In this document: positions 19,209 to 27,504 of the stretch, piece by piece
How the letters are laid out: every line of letters begins with the position of its first letter
How positions within the stretch are numbered: position 1 is the first letter of the stretch
The notes under the pieces: generated by a model
The model's input: only the letters and a program-made list of their open reading frames with translations
Told to the model about the DNA's origin: nothing
The model's database searches: none
Assembly: GCA_033764775.1 (NCBI GenBank)
Contig: JANRIQ010000006.1
Span: 124,001 to 188,000, forward strand
Length of the DNA: 64,000 bases
Reading direction: 5' to 3'
Source: JAWXCE01 sp033764775
GTDB taxonomy: Bacteria; Pseudomonadota; Alphaproteobacteria; Rhizobiales; Rhodomicrobiaceae
Program-made: the position numbers and the translations under genes

Positions 19209-19868
19209 TCACGCGAGGCCGAGGAAGCGCAGAACAAGATAGATGAAGCCGCCGCCGAAAATGGTGACGAAGGCGGCGCCCGCGAGGCCGAGCAGCACGC
19301 CGATGCTGATCGCCGCGCCGTCCTTCTCGATAAGGCCGATGGAAATGAACGCGATGCTGAAGGCGGGCAGCGCGTTGCCCCAGGGGATCGGCGCCATGAG
19401 CACGATGGCGGTGAACGCGAGATAGACGCCGAGCACCGCCTGTCCGATGCGCCCGGACATCCAAACCCAGCGCGGCTTCAGCCAGCGCTCCGTCCACACC
19501 AGAAATTTCGAGACGCGCCGCGTGATCGCCTGGAACAGCTCCTGGCTGAGCCGGCGCTTCAGCATGAACTCCGGCAGCCAGGGCGTTTTGCGGCCCCAGA
19601 CGATCTGCAGCGCGAACAGGATGATCGGCGCGCCCAGGATAAACGAGATGCCCGGAATGACCGCGTTCGGCACCGCGAACATGACCATCAACATGCCGAA
19701 GCTGCGGTCTTTGAGGCCGCGAACGATGTTGCGCACCTCCACCTCGGGTCCGGTGTTCTCCCGCACGAGGCGCGAGAAAATCGTGGAGGTGCGCTCCACG
19801 GCGAGCGTGTGGAGCGTGGGCTGCGGCGCCGGAGACAAGGAGACTTCACCTGAGGCTTCGTTGACCAT
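19209..19868 (-). CDS. ExoD family membrane protein
   Basis: 219 residues from ATG 19868. The sequence matches the exopolysaccharide synthesis ExoD family: FGMLMVMFAVPNAVIPGISFILGAPIILFALQ near residue 60 and, in the second half, GNALPAFSIAFISIGLIEKDG. Four or so hydrophobic helices place it in the inner membrane. ExoD of Sinorhizobium affects exopolysaccharide and alkaline sensitivity, but its biochemical activity is unknown. It is on the same strand as uppP (117 bp apart) with no functional link visible. Confidence 0.87.
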   Translation of the reverse strand: MVNEASGEVSLSPAPQPTLHTLAVERTSTIFSRLVRENTGPEVEVRNIVRGLKDRSFGMLMVMFAVPNAVIPGISFILGAPIILFALQIVWGRKTPWLPEFMLKRRLSQELFQAITRRVSKFLVWTERWLKPRWVWMSGRIGQAVLGVYLAFTAIVLMAPIPWGNALPAFSIAFISIGLIEKDGAAISIGVLLGLAGAAFVTIFGGGFIYLVLRFLGLA

Positions 19869-19995
19869 CGTTCGATGTATCCGGGATTTTTGGCGCTGGA
19901 GCAAGGCTCAACGGGCGCAGTGGTTCAAATAAACGGCATGATTGCTTAACCAAGTCAGAACCGCCTCGGGCCGCAGAGGTTTCAGGCGCATCGTG

Positions 19996-21783
19996 TCAGG
20001 CGGCCTCGGTTTCCTGCGTCTCGGCGTTCTGGGCGGCGGGCAAGATGCAGGTCACGGTGGTGCCCTCCCCCACCCGGCTCTTGATCTCCAAGCGGCCGCC
20101 ATGCAGCTCGATGATGGAGCGCGAGATGGCCAGGCCGAGGCCCGTGCCCTTATGCGCCTTGGCGAACTGGTTCTCCACCTGTTCGAACGGGCGCCCGAGC
20201 CGCGCGATGTCCGGCTTCGGGATGCCGACGCCCGTATCCGTGATGCCGATGCGCACGGTGCCCTTGTAGCGATACGCCCGCACGCTCACCATGCCGCCGA
20301 CGGGCGTGAATTTGATGGCGTTCGAGAGGAGGTTGATGAGCACCTGCTTCAGCGCCCGCCTATCGCCCACCACGTCGATGAGCTTGACACCCGTGTGGCT
20401 GAGCGAGATGTGACGGCGCGCGGCCGTTTGCGCGACGACGCGGAAACTGTCCTCTATCACCTCGCTGATGAGCAGGGTCTCGAAATCGAGCGACATGCGC
20501 CCGGCCTCGATTTTCGACATGTCGAGAATGTCGTTGATCACCTCCAGCAGATATTCGCCGCTGCGGTGGATGTCGCCGGCGTATTCGAGATACTTTTTAT
20601 TGCCCATACGGCCAAAGATTTCCTGCGACATCATCTCCGAAAAGCCGATGATGGCGTTGAGCGGCGTGCGCAGTTCGTGGCTGATGTTGGCCAGAAATTC
20701 GGATTTGGAGCGGTTGGCGGCCTCGGCCCTGGCCTTCTCGGTCGCGTATTTTTCGGCCAAATCGACCAGTTGCCGCGTCTGCTGCTGGAGTTGCAGTCGC
20801 GATTGCTCAAGGTCGCTGACCGAGGCTTTCAGATCGCGCTCGCGCTCCACCAGGCGCTGCTCGCTGGCCTTCAATGCGGTGACGTCCGTCGCCAAGCTTA
20901 CGAACCCGGCGCCGGGCGTGCGCTTTTCGCTGATCTGCACCCAGGCGCCGCCGGGCAGGCTGGCGAAGCCGACGCTATGGCCGCTCTTGCGCTCTCCGCG
21001 CGCCGTGATGGGGCCTTGCGCCATGCCGTGGGCCGCCTTGGCCGCCGTGGCCAGATAGGCCTCGCCGGGATGGGCGGCGTCGGCCGGCAATCCGTACAGC
21101 TCGCGGAAGCGGGCGTTGCCGATGATGAGGCGGTCGTCCTCGTCCCACAGCGCGAACGCCTCGGGCATGCCGTCGATGGCGGCCATGAGCCGCAGTGCGG
21201 GGCCGTCGCCCTTCGCGCCTCGCGGCTCCATCAGGGCGAAGGCGACCGTTCTCGGCGCGCCGGCCGCATCGCGCATGATGCGGCCTTTGAGCGCCGCCGC
21301 CAGCCAGCGCCGCCCGGGCAGCGCGATGAGCAGATCGGCCTCCATGTCGTCGGAGCCGGCCGCGAGCGCCCGGTTGAGCGCCGCGAGCAGATCATCCGGC
21401 GGACGCAGATATTCGCGCATCTGGCGGTAAGGCGTGCGTCCGTCAGGGCCGCGCGGCTTCAGGCCAAGGGCCGCCAGCGCCTCGGGCGGCAACTCGATGT
21501 GGTTGCTCGCCAGATCCCATGAGCCGAGCCAGAGGCCGAACTCTGAAAAGGCGAGCGCCTGATGGAACCGGTTCGGTTCAGCGGGAGCGGGTGAGGCGGC
21601 GAGGCGGGACCCGGCCCACACCGAAGACGCCGCGAGCGCAAGACAGGCCGAAAGCGTCAGCGCGGGCGGCGCGTCCCACAAAACCGCGGCGCCGGCGCCT
21701 AATGCTGCGAGGCAGGCGGCGCTCAAGGCCGCCCAGAGCGGCGTCCCTTGCGATGCCCGTCCGGCGGCGGTTTTGTGTTTCAT
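19996..21783 (-). CDS. Membrane-anchored PAS-domain sensor histidine kinase
   Basis: 595 residues from the ATG at 21783. Two hydrophobic segments near the N-terminus (about 15-60), then PAS-like regions (about 70-190 and 195-305, the second reading GMPEAFALWDEDDRLIIGNARFRELYG), a coiled coil, and the kinase core: H-box SEFLANISHELRTPLNAIIGF with the phospho-accepting His near residue 369, N-box LINLLSNAIKFTP, and G-boxes DTGVGIP and GTGLGLAI. This layout resembles the PleC/DivJ/PdhS type kinases of alphaproteobacteria, but orthology cannot be claimed from reading alone. No receiver domain is fused and no response regulator is adjacent, so it is an orphan kinase. Confidence 0.9.
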   Translation of the reverse strand: MKHKTAAGRASQGTPLWAALSAACLAALGAGAAVLWDAPPALTLSACLALAASSVWAGSRLAASPAPAEPNRFHQALAFSEFGLWLGSWDLASNHIELPPEALAALGLKPRGPDGRTPYRQMREYLRPPDDLLAALNRALAAGSDDMEADLLIALPGRRWLAAALKGRIMRDAAGAPRTVAFALMEPRGAKGDGPALRLMAAIDGMPEAFALWDEDDRLIIGNARFRELYGLPADAAHPGEAYLATAAKAAHGMAQGPITARGERKSGHSVGFASLPGGAWVQISEKRTPGAGFVSLATDVTALKASEQRLVERERDLKASVSDLEQSRLQLQQQTRQLVDLAEKYATEKARAEAANRSKSEFLANISHELRTPLNAIIGFSEMMSQEIFGRMGNKKYLEYAGDIHRSGEYLLEVINDILDMSKIEAGRMSLDFETLLISEVIEDSFRVVAQTAARRHISLSHTGVKLIDVVGDRRALKQVLINLLSNAIKFTPVGGMVSVRAYRYKGTVRIGITDTGVGIPKPDIARLGRPFEQVENQFAKAHKGTGLGLAISRSIIELHGGRLEIKSRVGEGTTVTCILPAAQNAETQETEAA

Positions 21784-21840
21784 GGATCGGCTTTCACGTC
21801 GAATCGCCACAAGTCTAACGAAATCGACGCAGAAGCCGCC

Positions 21841-24483
21841 TTAGCTTAGGATTTTACTCACAATTTCGTCCACATCGGCCGACAGGCCTGGCTTCTCCGC
21901 GATGCGGCGCAAGGCGACCTCTGCCAAGCGGCGGCGGCCCGGCTCGAACATGCGCCAGCTCTCGAACGATCCGGCGAGACGCGCGGCCACCTGCGCGTTG
22001 AAATCGTCGAGCGCCATCACCGTCTCCGCCACGGCGGCGTAGCCCTGGCCGTTCGCATCGTTGAAGCGCGCCTGATTGCCCTCCGCAAAGGCGCCGTACA
22101 GCACGCGCACCTTGTTCGGATTGGCGAGGTTGAACAGCGGATGCGCGCTCAGCTCCTTGATGCGGTCGTGCACCCCGGGCGACGTAGACTGAGCCTGTAG
22201 CGCAAACCATTTGTCGATGGTGAGCCGGTCGTCGCGCCAGCGCTCGAAGAAATGCGCAAACGCCGCTTTCGCCTCCGGCCCGTCCGACCCGGAAAGCACG
22301 GCAAGCGCGGCGCGTGCGTCGGTCATGCTCGCGGCCTCGGCGTAGTGCCGCGCGGCGAGCTTCAGCCCGGATTTGCCGCCGCCCGCCGCGAGATAGGCGA
22401 GGGCCGCATTGCGCAGCGAGCGCGCGCCGACCGATGCGGCGTCCGGCGAGAACGGCTCGCCGCGTTTGGGCGCATAAGCGGCGTAAAGCTCATGGAACGC
22501 GGCGCGGGCCGTCCGCCCGATCTTGGCGCGAAGGCTCCGCCGGGCGGCGTGCACCGCTTCCGGGTCGACGTCCGTGGCGATGGCGAGCGCCACGTCACGC
22601 TCGGACGGCAGCGTCAAGAACGCGGCGCGATAGGCGGGGTCAAGGCCCGCGTCGCAGGCGACGGCCTCCAGCGCGGCGATGAACCGGCGCGTGACCGGCC
22701 CGGATCGCGCCCCTTTCGCGCCCCGCACGAGCAGCCGCAGAGCCAGCGTTTGCGCCGCGCGCCATTTGTTGAAGGCGTTCGGATCGTCCCGCATCATCTG
22801 CAGGAGCTGCTCGTCCGCCTGGCGCGCCTCCAGCTTCACGGGGGCGGAAAAATCGCGCAGCAGCGAGGGCGTCGGCCGTTCCGCGATTCCATCGAACACG
22901 AATGTCTGGCGAGCCTTGCGCAACTCGATCAGATCGCCGACCGGCGCGCCGCCGCGTTTCAGCGGCAGATCGCGGCCGCCTGCGACAAGGCCGAGCTTGA
23001 TGGGGATGTGGAGCGGCTTGCCGTCGCCTTTGGGGTTCTTCTGCTCCAGGGTCAGGCGCGCGGTTTGCGTCGCGGCGGAATAGGTGAAACGCGCGGCGAC
23101 CTCCGGCGTGCCCGGCGTCGAATACCACCGCGCGAATTGCGACAGGTCGGCGCCGTTTGCGTCCGCCATCGCTGCGAGCCAGTCCTCGACGGTCGCCGCC
23201 TGACCGTCGTGCCGCGCGAAATAGAGGTCGACGCCTTTGCGGAAGCCCTCTTCGCCGAACAGCGTGTGCAGCATGCGGCACAGTTCGGCGCCTTTTTCGT
23301 AGACCGTCAGGGTGTAGAAGTTGTTGATCTCGACAAACGACTCCGGGCGCACCGGGTGAGCCAGCGGCCCCGCGTCTTCCTGGAACTGGCGCGACGTGAG
23401 GAAACGCACGTCGTCGATGCGCTTCACCGTGCGGCTGCGCTCGTCGGAGGTGAACTCCTGGTCCCGGAACACGGTCAGCCCCTCTTTGAGGCAAAGCTGG
23501 AACCAGTCGCGGCAGGTCACGCGGTTGCCCGTCCAGTTGTGGAAATACTCGTGCGCGACGACCGCCTCGATGCGCTCGTAGTCCTCGTCCGTCGCGGTCT
23601 CGGGCGCCGCGAGCACCAGCTTGTCGTTGAAAATGTTGAGGCCCTTGTTCTCCATCGCCCCCATGTTGAAATCGGACACGGCGACGATGTTGAACACATC
23701 GAGATCGTATTCGAGGCCGAAGCGGCGCTCGTCCCACGCCATGGAGCGCTTGAGGCTGTCCATCGCCCACCAGCAGCGCTCCTCCTTGCCGCGCTCGCAG
23801 TAAATGCGCAGCTCCACCTTGCGGCCGGAAGCGGTGGTGAACTCGTCGCGGATGTGGCCGAGATCGCCGCCGACGAGCGCGAACAGATAGGCCGGCTTCG
23901 GATGCGGATCGTCCCACACCGCGAAATGCCGTCCGCCGGGCAGATCGCCGCCCTCCACGAGATTGCCGTTCGAGAGCAGCACGGGCGCCTCCGCTTTGTC
24001 CGCCTCCAGCCGCACGCGAAAGCGGGCGAGCACGTCCGGCCGGTCGAGATACGGCGCGATGCGGCGGAAGCCCTCCGCCTCGCACTGGGTGCAGTAGACG
24101 CCGCGCGAGCGGTAAAGCCCGGAGAGCGCCTTGTTCGCCTCCGGGTCGCAGATAGAGACGGTCGTGAGGGTGAACGCGGCCGCGGGCGGCGCATGCAGGG
24201 TGAGCTTGTCGCTTTCGTATGCGTAGGCGTCCGACTGAAGTTCGACCCCGTCGATCGCGACGCTGTCCAGGCTCAGTTTCTCCGCGTCGAGCGCCAGCGG
24301 GCCGCCTTGCCCATCTCCGGCGCGAACGGACAAAGTCGAGCGCACCGTCGCCCGTGACGGCTCAAGGGAGATATGGAGGCGCACGGCGTCGATCAGCCTC
24401 GGCGGCGGCGCGTAATCCCGCAGGTGGATCACGGGCTTGTCGCCGCTTTTGCCGGCGGGTGCGCGGCTCTGTTCGCTGGTCAT
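21841..24483 (-). CDS. pepN: Aminopeptidase N (M1 family)
   Basis: 880 residues, matching the E. coli-type PepN. The exopeptidase signature GAMENKGLN and the zinc motif HEYFHNWTGNRVTCRDWF with the third ligand Glu in LCLKEGLTVFRDQEF are present around residues 260-325. It removes N-terminal residues from peptides in the cytoplasm (general peptide turnover). The N-terminus reads as a short disordered segment and then HLRDYAPPPRLIDAV. It lies 36 bp from cbbR on the same strand but has no obvious functional link to it. Confidence 0.96.
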   Translation of the reverse strand: MTSEQSRAPAGKSGDKPVIHLRDYAPPPRLIDAVRLHISLEPSRATVRSTLSVRAGDGQGGPLALDAEKLSLDSVAIDGVELQSDAYAYESDKLTLHAPPAAAFTLTTVSICDPEANKALSGLYRSRGVYCTQCEAEGFRRIAPYLDRPDVLARFRVRLEADKAEAPVLLSNGNLVEGGDLPGGRHFAVWDDPHPKPAYLFALVGGDLGHIRDEFTTASGRKVELRIYCERGKEERCWWAMDSLKRSMAWDERRFGLEYDLDVFNIVAVSDFNMGAMENKGLNIFNDKLVLAAPETATDEDYERIEAVVAHEYFHNWTGNRVTCRDWFQLCLKEGLTVFRDQEFTSDERSRTVKRIDDVRFLTSRQFQEDAGPLAHPVRPESFVEINNFYTLTVYEKGAELCRMLHTLFGEEGFRKGVDLYFARHDGQAATVEDWLAAMADANGADLSQFARWYSTPGTPEVAARFTYSAATQTARLTLEQKNPKGDGKPLHIPIKLGLVAGGRDLPLKRGGAPVGDLIELRKARQTFVFDGIAERPTPSLLRDFSAPVKLEARQADEQLLQMMRDDPNAFNKWRAAQTLALRLLVRGAKGARSGPVTRRFIAALEAVACDAGLDPAYRAAFLTLPSERDVALAIATDVDPEAVHAARRSLRAKIGRTARAAFHELYAAYAPKRGEPFSPDAASVGARSLRNAALAYLAAGGGKSGLKLAARHYAEAASMTDARAALAVLSGSDGPEAKAAFAHFFERWRDDRLTIDKWFALQAQSTSPGVHDRIKELSAHPLFNLANPNKVRVLYGAFAEGNQARFNDANGQGYAAVAETVMALDDFNAQVAARLAGSFESWRMFEPGRRRLAEVALRRIAEKPGLSADVDEIVSKILS

Positions 24484-24519
24484 GGGCGCCTCTGAAAACG
24501 GCTTATGGGACGAGCGCCG

Positions 24520-25437
24520 CTAGCCCTTCGGCGCGTCCGGCAGGAAATTTGCGCCTTCGGACGCAAGGAACGTCCACATCGCGTCGGCGGCGGGGAGGAG
24601 GCGTTTGTCCGCGCGGCGCACGGCGTACCATTCGCGCATCAGCGGCAAGCCTTCGACGTTGAGTTGAATGAGCCGCCCGGACGCCAGCTCCGCAGCAACA
24701 GTGTGGGCCGAGATGAACGAGATGCCCAGCCCGGCCATCACCGCCTGCTTGATCGTCTCGTTGGAGCCGATCTCCATGCCGATGCGCGGCTTGAAGTCCA
24801 TGTCGCGGAAGAATTTCTCGGTGAGCGCGCGCGTGCCGGAGCCTTCCTCGCGCATCAGGAAGGTCTCGGAGCCAAGCTCTTTCCCAGTGAGGCGTTTTTT
24901 CTTGATGAGCGGATGCTCCGGCGGCGCGACGATGATGTGCGGATGCGGGCCGATGATCTCGCGCTGAACGTCCATGGACTCCGGCGGCCGGCCCATGATG
25001 GCCACGTCGATGCTGAAATTCTGCAGTGCGCGGATGGTGTCGCCGCGATTGCCGACGCTGAGGCGCACCTCGATGAGCGGATGCGCTTTCTGAAAGGCGG
25101 CGAGCGCCCGGGGCGCGAAATATTTGGCCGTGCTCACCACGCCGACGAACACCTTGCCGCCCTTCAGGCCCTTGAGCAGCGCCAGTTCCTGCTCGCAGTC
25201 GGCGAGCGCGGCCTCGATGCGTTGGGCTGCGAGCAGCACCTTCTCCCCCGCCTGCGTGGCGAGCGGCCCGTCGCCGGCGCGCTCGATGAGAGACATGCCG
25301 ATGGCCGCCTCCAGAAGCTGCATCTGGATGGTGATGGCCGGCGGCGTCACGTTCAGCTCGCGCGCGGCCCCCGTCATCGATCCGCTTTTGATGACGGCCG
25401 CTAGCGCCCGCAACTGCTTGAGAGTGATGTTTTTCAT
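24520..25437 (-). CDS. cbbR: LysR-type regulator of the Calvin cycle, CbbR
   Basis: 305 residues: an N-terminal winged helix (TLKQLRALAAVIKSGSMTGAARELNVTPPAI) and a C-terminal effector domain (VGVVSTAKYFAPRALAAF at its start, typical of CbbR). It is divergent from fbp with 150 bp between starts, the classical location for CbbR, which activates cbb operons in response to metabolites such as RuBP or NADPH. A candidate operator is described at 25444-25464. The assignment as CbbR combines sequence style with position. Confidence 0.9.
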   Translation of the reverse strand: MKNITLKQLRALAAVIKSGSMTGAARELNVTPPAITIQMQLLEAAIGMSLIERAGDGPLATQAGEKVLLAAQRIEAALADCEQELALLKGLKGGKVFVGVVSTAKYFAPRALAAFQKAHPLIEVRLSVGNRGDTIRALQNFSIDVAIMGRPPESMDVQREIIGPHPHIIVAPPEHPLIKKKRLTGKELGSETFLMREEGSGTRALTEKFFRDMDFKPRIGMEIGSNETIKQAVMAGLGISFISAHTVAAELASGRLIQLNVEGLPLMREWYAVRRADKRLLPAADAMWTFLASEGANFLPDAPKG

Positions 25438-25443
25438 ACAAAA

Positions 25444-25464
25444 TATGCGAAATCGAATGGCATA
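25444..25464. promoter_or_regulatory. Candidate CbbR operator (inverted repeat)
   Basis: TATGC at 25444-25448 and GCATA at 25460-25464 form an inverted repeat with an 11-base spacer, 7 bp from the cbbR start in the cbbR-fbp divergent region. LysR-type regulators bind T-N11-A-centred interrupted dyads, so the spacing fits. It is short and could occur by chance. Confidence 0.4.
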
Positions 25465-25587
25465 AGACTTGTTTCAATCCGCTCCGGCGCGCAAGGAGCA
25501 AAACATTCAATGTTGGATCGCTTCCCGTTGTAGGCTATCCAATATGCGTCGTCGTTTCATCCAAAACCTGTAAGGGAGCGCTGCGGC

Positions 25588-26616
25588 ATGGCCGGTTTTC
25601 CGACTTTGGAGGAGCATCTCCGCGCTTGGGCTCAGACTGACGCGCGCAACCAGGCGGTGACCGAGACTATCTTATCTCTCGCTGCGGCGGGAAACAAAAT
25701 CGCGGCGGTGGTGGCGCAAGGTCCGCTCGCCGGCCGCATGGGCGAGACGGTCGGGGTGCACGCCGACGGCGACACCCAGAAGCACCTGGACATGGTCACC
25801 AACCGCATCGTGACGGACGCGCTTCTGGCCGCGCCGGTCGCCTGGATGGGGTCGGAAGAGGTGGAGACGGCGGTTGCGCTCAACGCGGGCGCGCCGCTCG
25901 CCGTCAACGTCGACCCGCTTGACGGTTCGTCGAACATCGAGACCAACGTCTCCATCGGCACGATCTTCTCGATTCTCCCCGCCGACCGCCCGGAGCCGCT
26001 GTTGCAGCCGGGCTCGGCGCAGCTCGCCGCCGGTTTCATCGTCTATGGCCCGCAGACAACGCTCGCGCTCACCGTCGGCCAGGGATGCCAGATTTTCTGG
26101 GCCGATCCGGCCTCAGGCGAATGGCTGCTGGTGAAGCGGGATGTGCAAATTCCGCCGAACACGCGCGAATACGCGGTCAACGGCTCGAACTTCCGGCACT
26201 GGGACGCGCCGATCCAATCCTACATCGCCGACATCGAACGAGGCGCGGACGGCCCGCGCGGCGGCGACTACAACATGCGATGGGTCGGCTCGCTGGTGGC
26301 CGACGCGTTCCGCATTCTCACGCGCGGGGGCGTCTATCTCTACCCGGGAGACGCGCGCAAGGGCTACGCGCAAGGGCGGCTGCGGCTGCTTTATGAGGGC
26401 GCGCCGCTCGCATTTCTGGTTGAGCAGGCGGGCGGCGTGTGCACCGATGGCGAGCGACGGCTGATGGACGCGCCCGCCACCTCGCTGCACCAGCGCACCC
26501 CCCTCGTGTTCGGCTCCAAGAATGAGGTCGCCGAGGTGGCGCATCACTATAAAAATCCGCCGTCCATCGGCGAAAAATCGCCGCTCTTCACGCCGAGGGG
26601 GCTGTTTCGCAGTTAG
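25588..26616 (+). CDS. fbp: Class 1 fructose-1,6-bisphosphatase
   Basis: Hydrolyses fructose-1,6-bisphosphate to fructose-6-phosphate in the Calvin cycle and gluconeogenesis. 342 residues with the class 1 metal/substrate signature VDPLDGSSNIETNVSIGTIF near residue 110 and the C-terminal KGYAQGRLRLLYEGAPLAFLVEQAGG segment. First gene of the cbb operon downstream of cbbR; AAGGGAG lies about 10 bases before the ATG. Five bases separate it from prk. Confidence 0.96.
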   Translation: MAGFPTLEEHLRAWAQTDARNQAVTETILSLAAAGNKIAAVVAQGPLAGRMGETVGVHADGDTQKHLDMVTNRIVTDALLAAPVAWMGSEEVETAVALNAGAPLAVNVDPLDGSSNIETNVSIGTIFSILPADRPEPLLQPGSAQLAAGFIVYGPQTTLALTVGQGCQIFWADPASGEWLLVKRDVQIPPNTREYAVNGSNFRHWDAPIQSYIADIERGADGPRGGDYNMRWVGSLVADAFRILTRGGVYLYPGDARKGYAQGRLRLLYEGAPLAFLVEQAGGVCTDGERRLMDAPATSLHQRTPLVFGSKNEVAEVAHHYKNPPSIGEKSPLFTPRGLFRS

Positions 26617-26621
26617 GCCGC

Positions 26622-27497
26622 ATGTCCGCCAAGCACCCGATCATTTCCGTTGTAGGCTCCTCGGGCGCGGGCACGACGTCGGTGAAAAAGACGTTCGACC
26701 AGATTTTCCGCCGTGAGAAAGTGTTCGCGGCCGATATCGAGGGCGACGCCTTCCACCGCTACGATCGCGACGACATGAAACGGCGCATGGCCGAGGAGGA
26801 GGCGCGCGGCAACATGCACTACAGCCATTTCGGCTTGGAGGCGAACCTGCTGGAAGAGTTGGAGGCCGTCTTCAAGCAGTATGGCGAGACGGGCTCCGGC
26901 CGCACGCGGCGATATGTGCATGACGAAAAAGAAGCGGAGCTTTACGGCGCGCCGGCTGGAACCTTCACCGAGTGGACGGATTTGCCGGCGGGGTCGCAGC
27001 TTCTTTTCTATGAGGGGCTGCACGGCGCCGCGGTCACCGAAAAGGTCAACATCGCGCGCCACGCGGACCTCAAGATCGGGGTGGTGCCTGTCATCAATCT
27101 GGAGTGGATCCAGAAAATCCATCGCGACCGCGCCGCCCGGGGCTACTCCACCGAGGCCGTCACCCACACCATCCTGCGCCGCATGCCCGACTACGTGAAC
27201 TACATCTGCCCGCAATTCAGCCTGACCGACATCAACTTCCAGCGCGTTCCGATGGTGGACACCTCCAACCCGTTCGTCGCGCGCTGGATACCGACCCCGG
27301 ACGAATCCATGGTGGTCATCCGCTTCAAGGACCCGCGCGGCATCGACTTCGCCTATCTGAAGACCATGATCCACGACAGCTTCATGTCGCGGGCCAATTC
27401 CATCGTCGTGCCGGGCGGAAAGCTGGATTTGGCGATGCAACTGATTATAACGCCAATGATCATGAAGCTGATCGAGCAAAAACGACGCGTATTCTGA
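26622..27497 (+). CDS. prk: Phosphoribulokinase (bacterial type)
   Basis: Phosphorylates ribulose-5-phosphate to ribulose-1,5-bisphosphate, the enzyme unique to the Calvin cycle. 291 residues with the short-form bacterial PRK features: P-loop VVGSSGAGTTSVKKTF near residue 10, the IEGDAFHRYDRDDMKRRM substrate segment, and LLFYEGLHGA. The short length marks it as the octameric proteobacterial form rather than the plant/cyanobacterial dimer. Its presence is the strongest evidence for a functional CBB pathway; RuBisCO is not in the window. Confidence 0.96.
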   Translation: MSAKHPIISVVGSSGAGTTSVKKTFDQIFRREKVFAADIEGDAFHRYDRDDMKRRMAEEEARGNMHYSHFGLEANLLEELEAVFKQYGETGSGRTRRYVHDEKEAELYGAPAGTFTEWTDLPAGSQLLFYEGLHGAAVTEKVNIARHADLKIGVVPVINLEWIQKIHRDRAARGYSTEAVTHTILRRMPDYVNYICPQFSLTDINFQRVPMVDTSNPFVARWIPTPDESMVVIRFKDPRGIDFAYLKTMIHDSFMSRANSIVVPGGKLDLAMQLIITPMIMKLIEQKRRVF

Positions 27498-27504
27498 GGA
27501 CCTG

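Noticed and set aside
22252..24357. 701-codon plus-strand frame opposite pepN
   Set aside because: Antisense shadow of pepN; composition is Arg/Ala/Gly-rich and no start signal is present.
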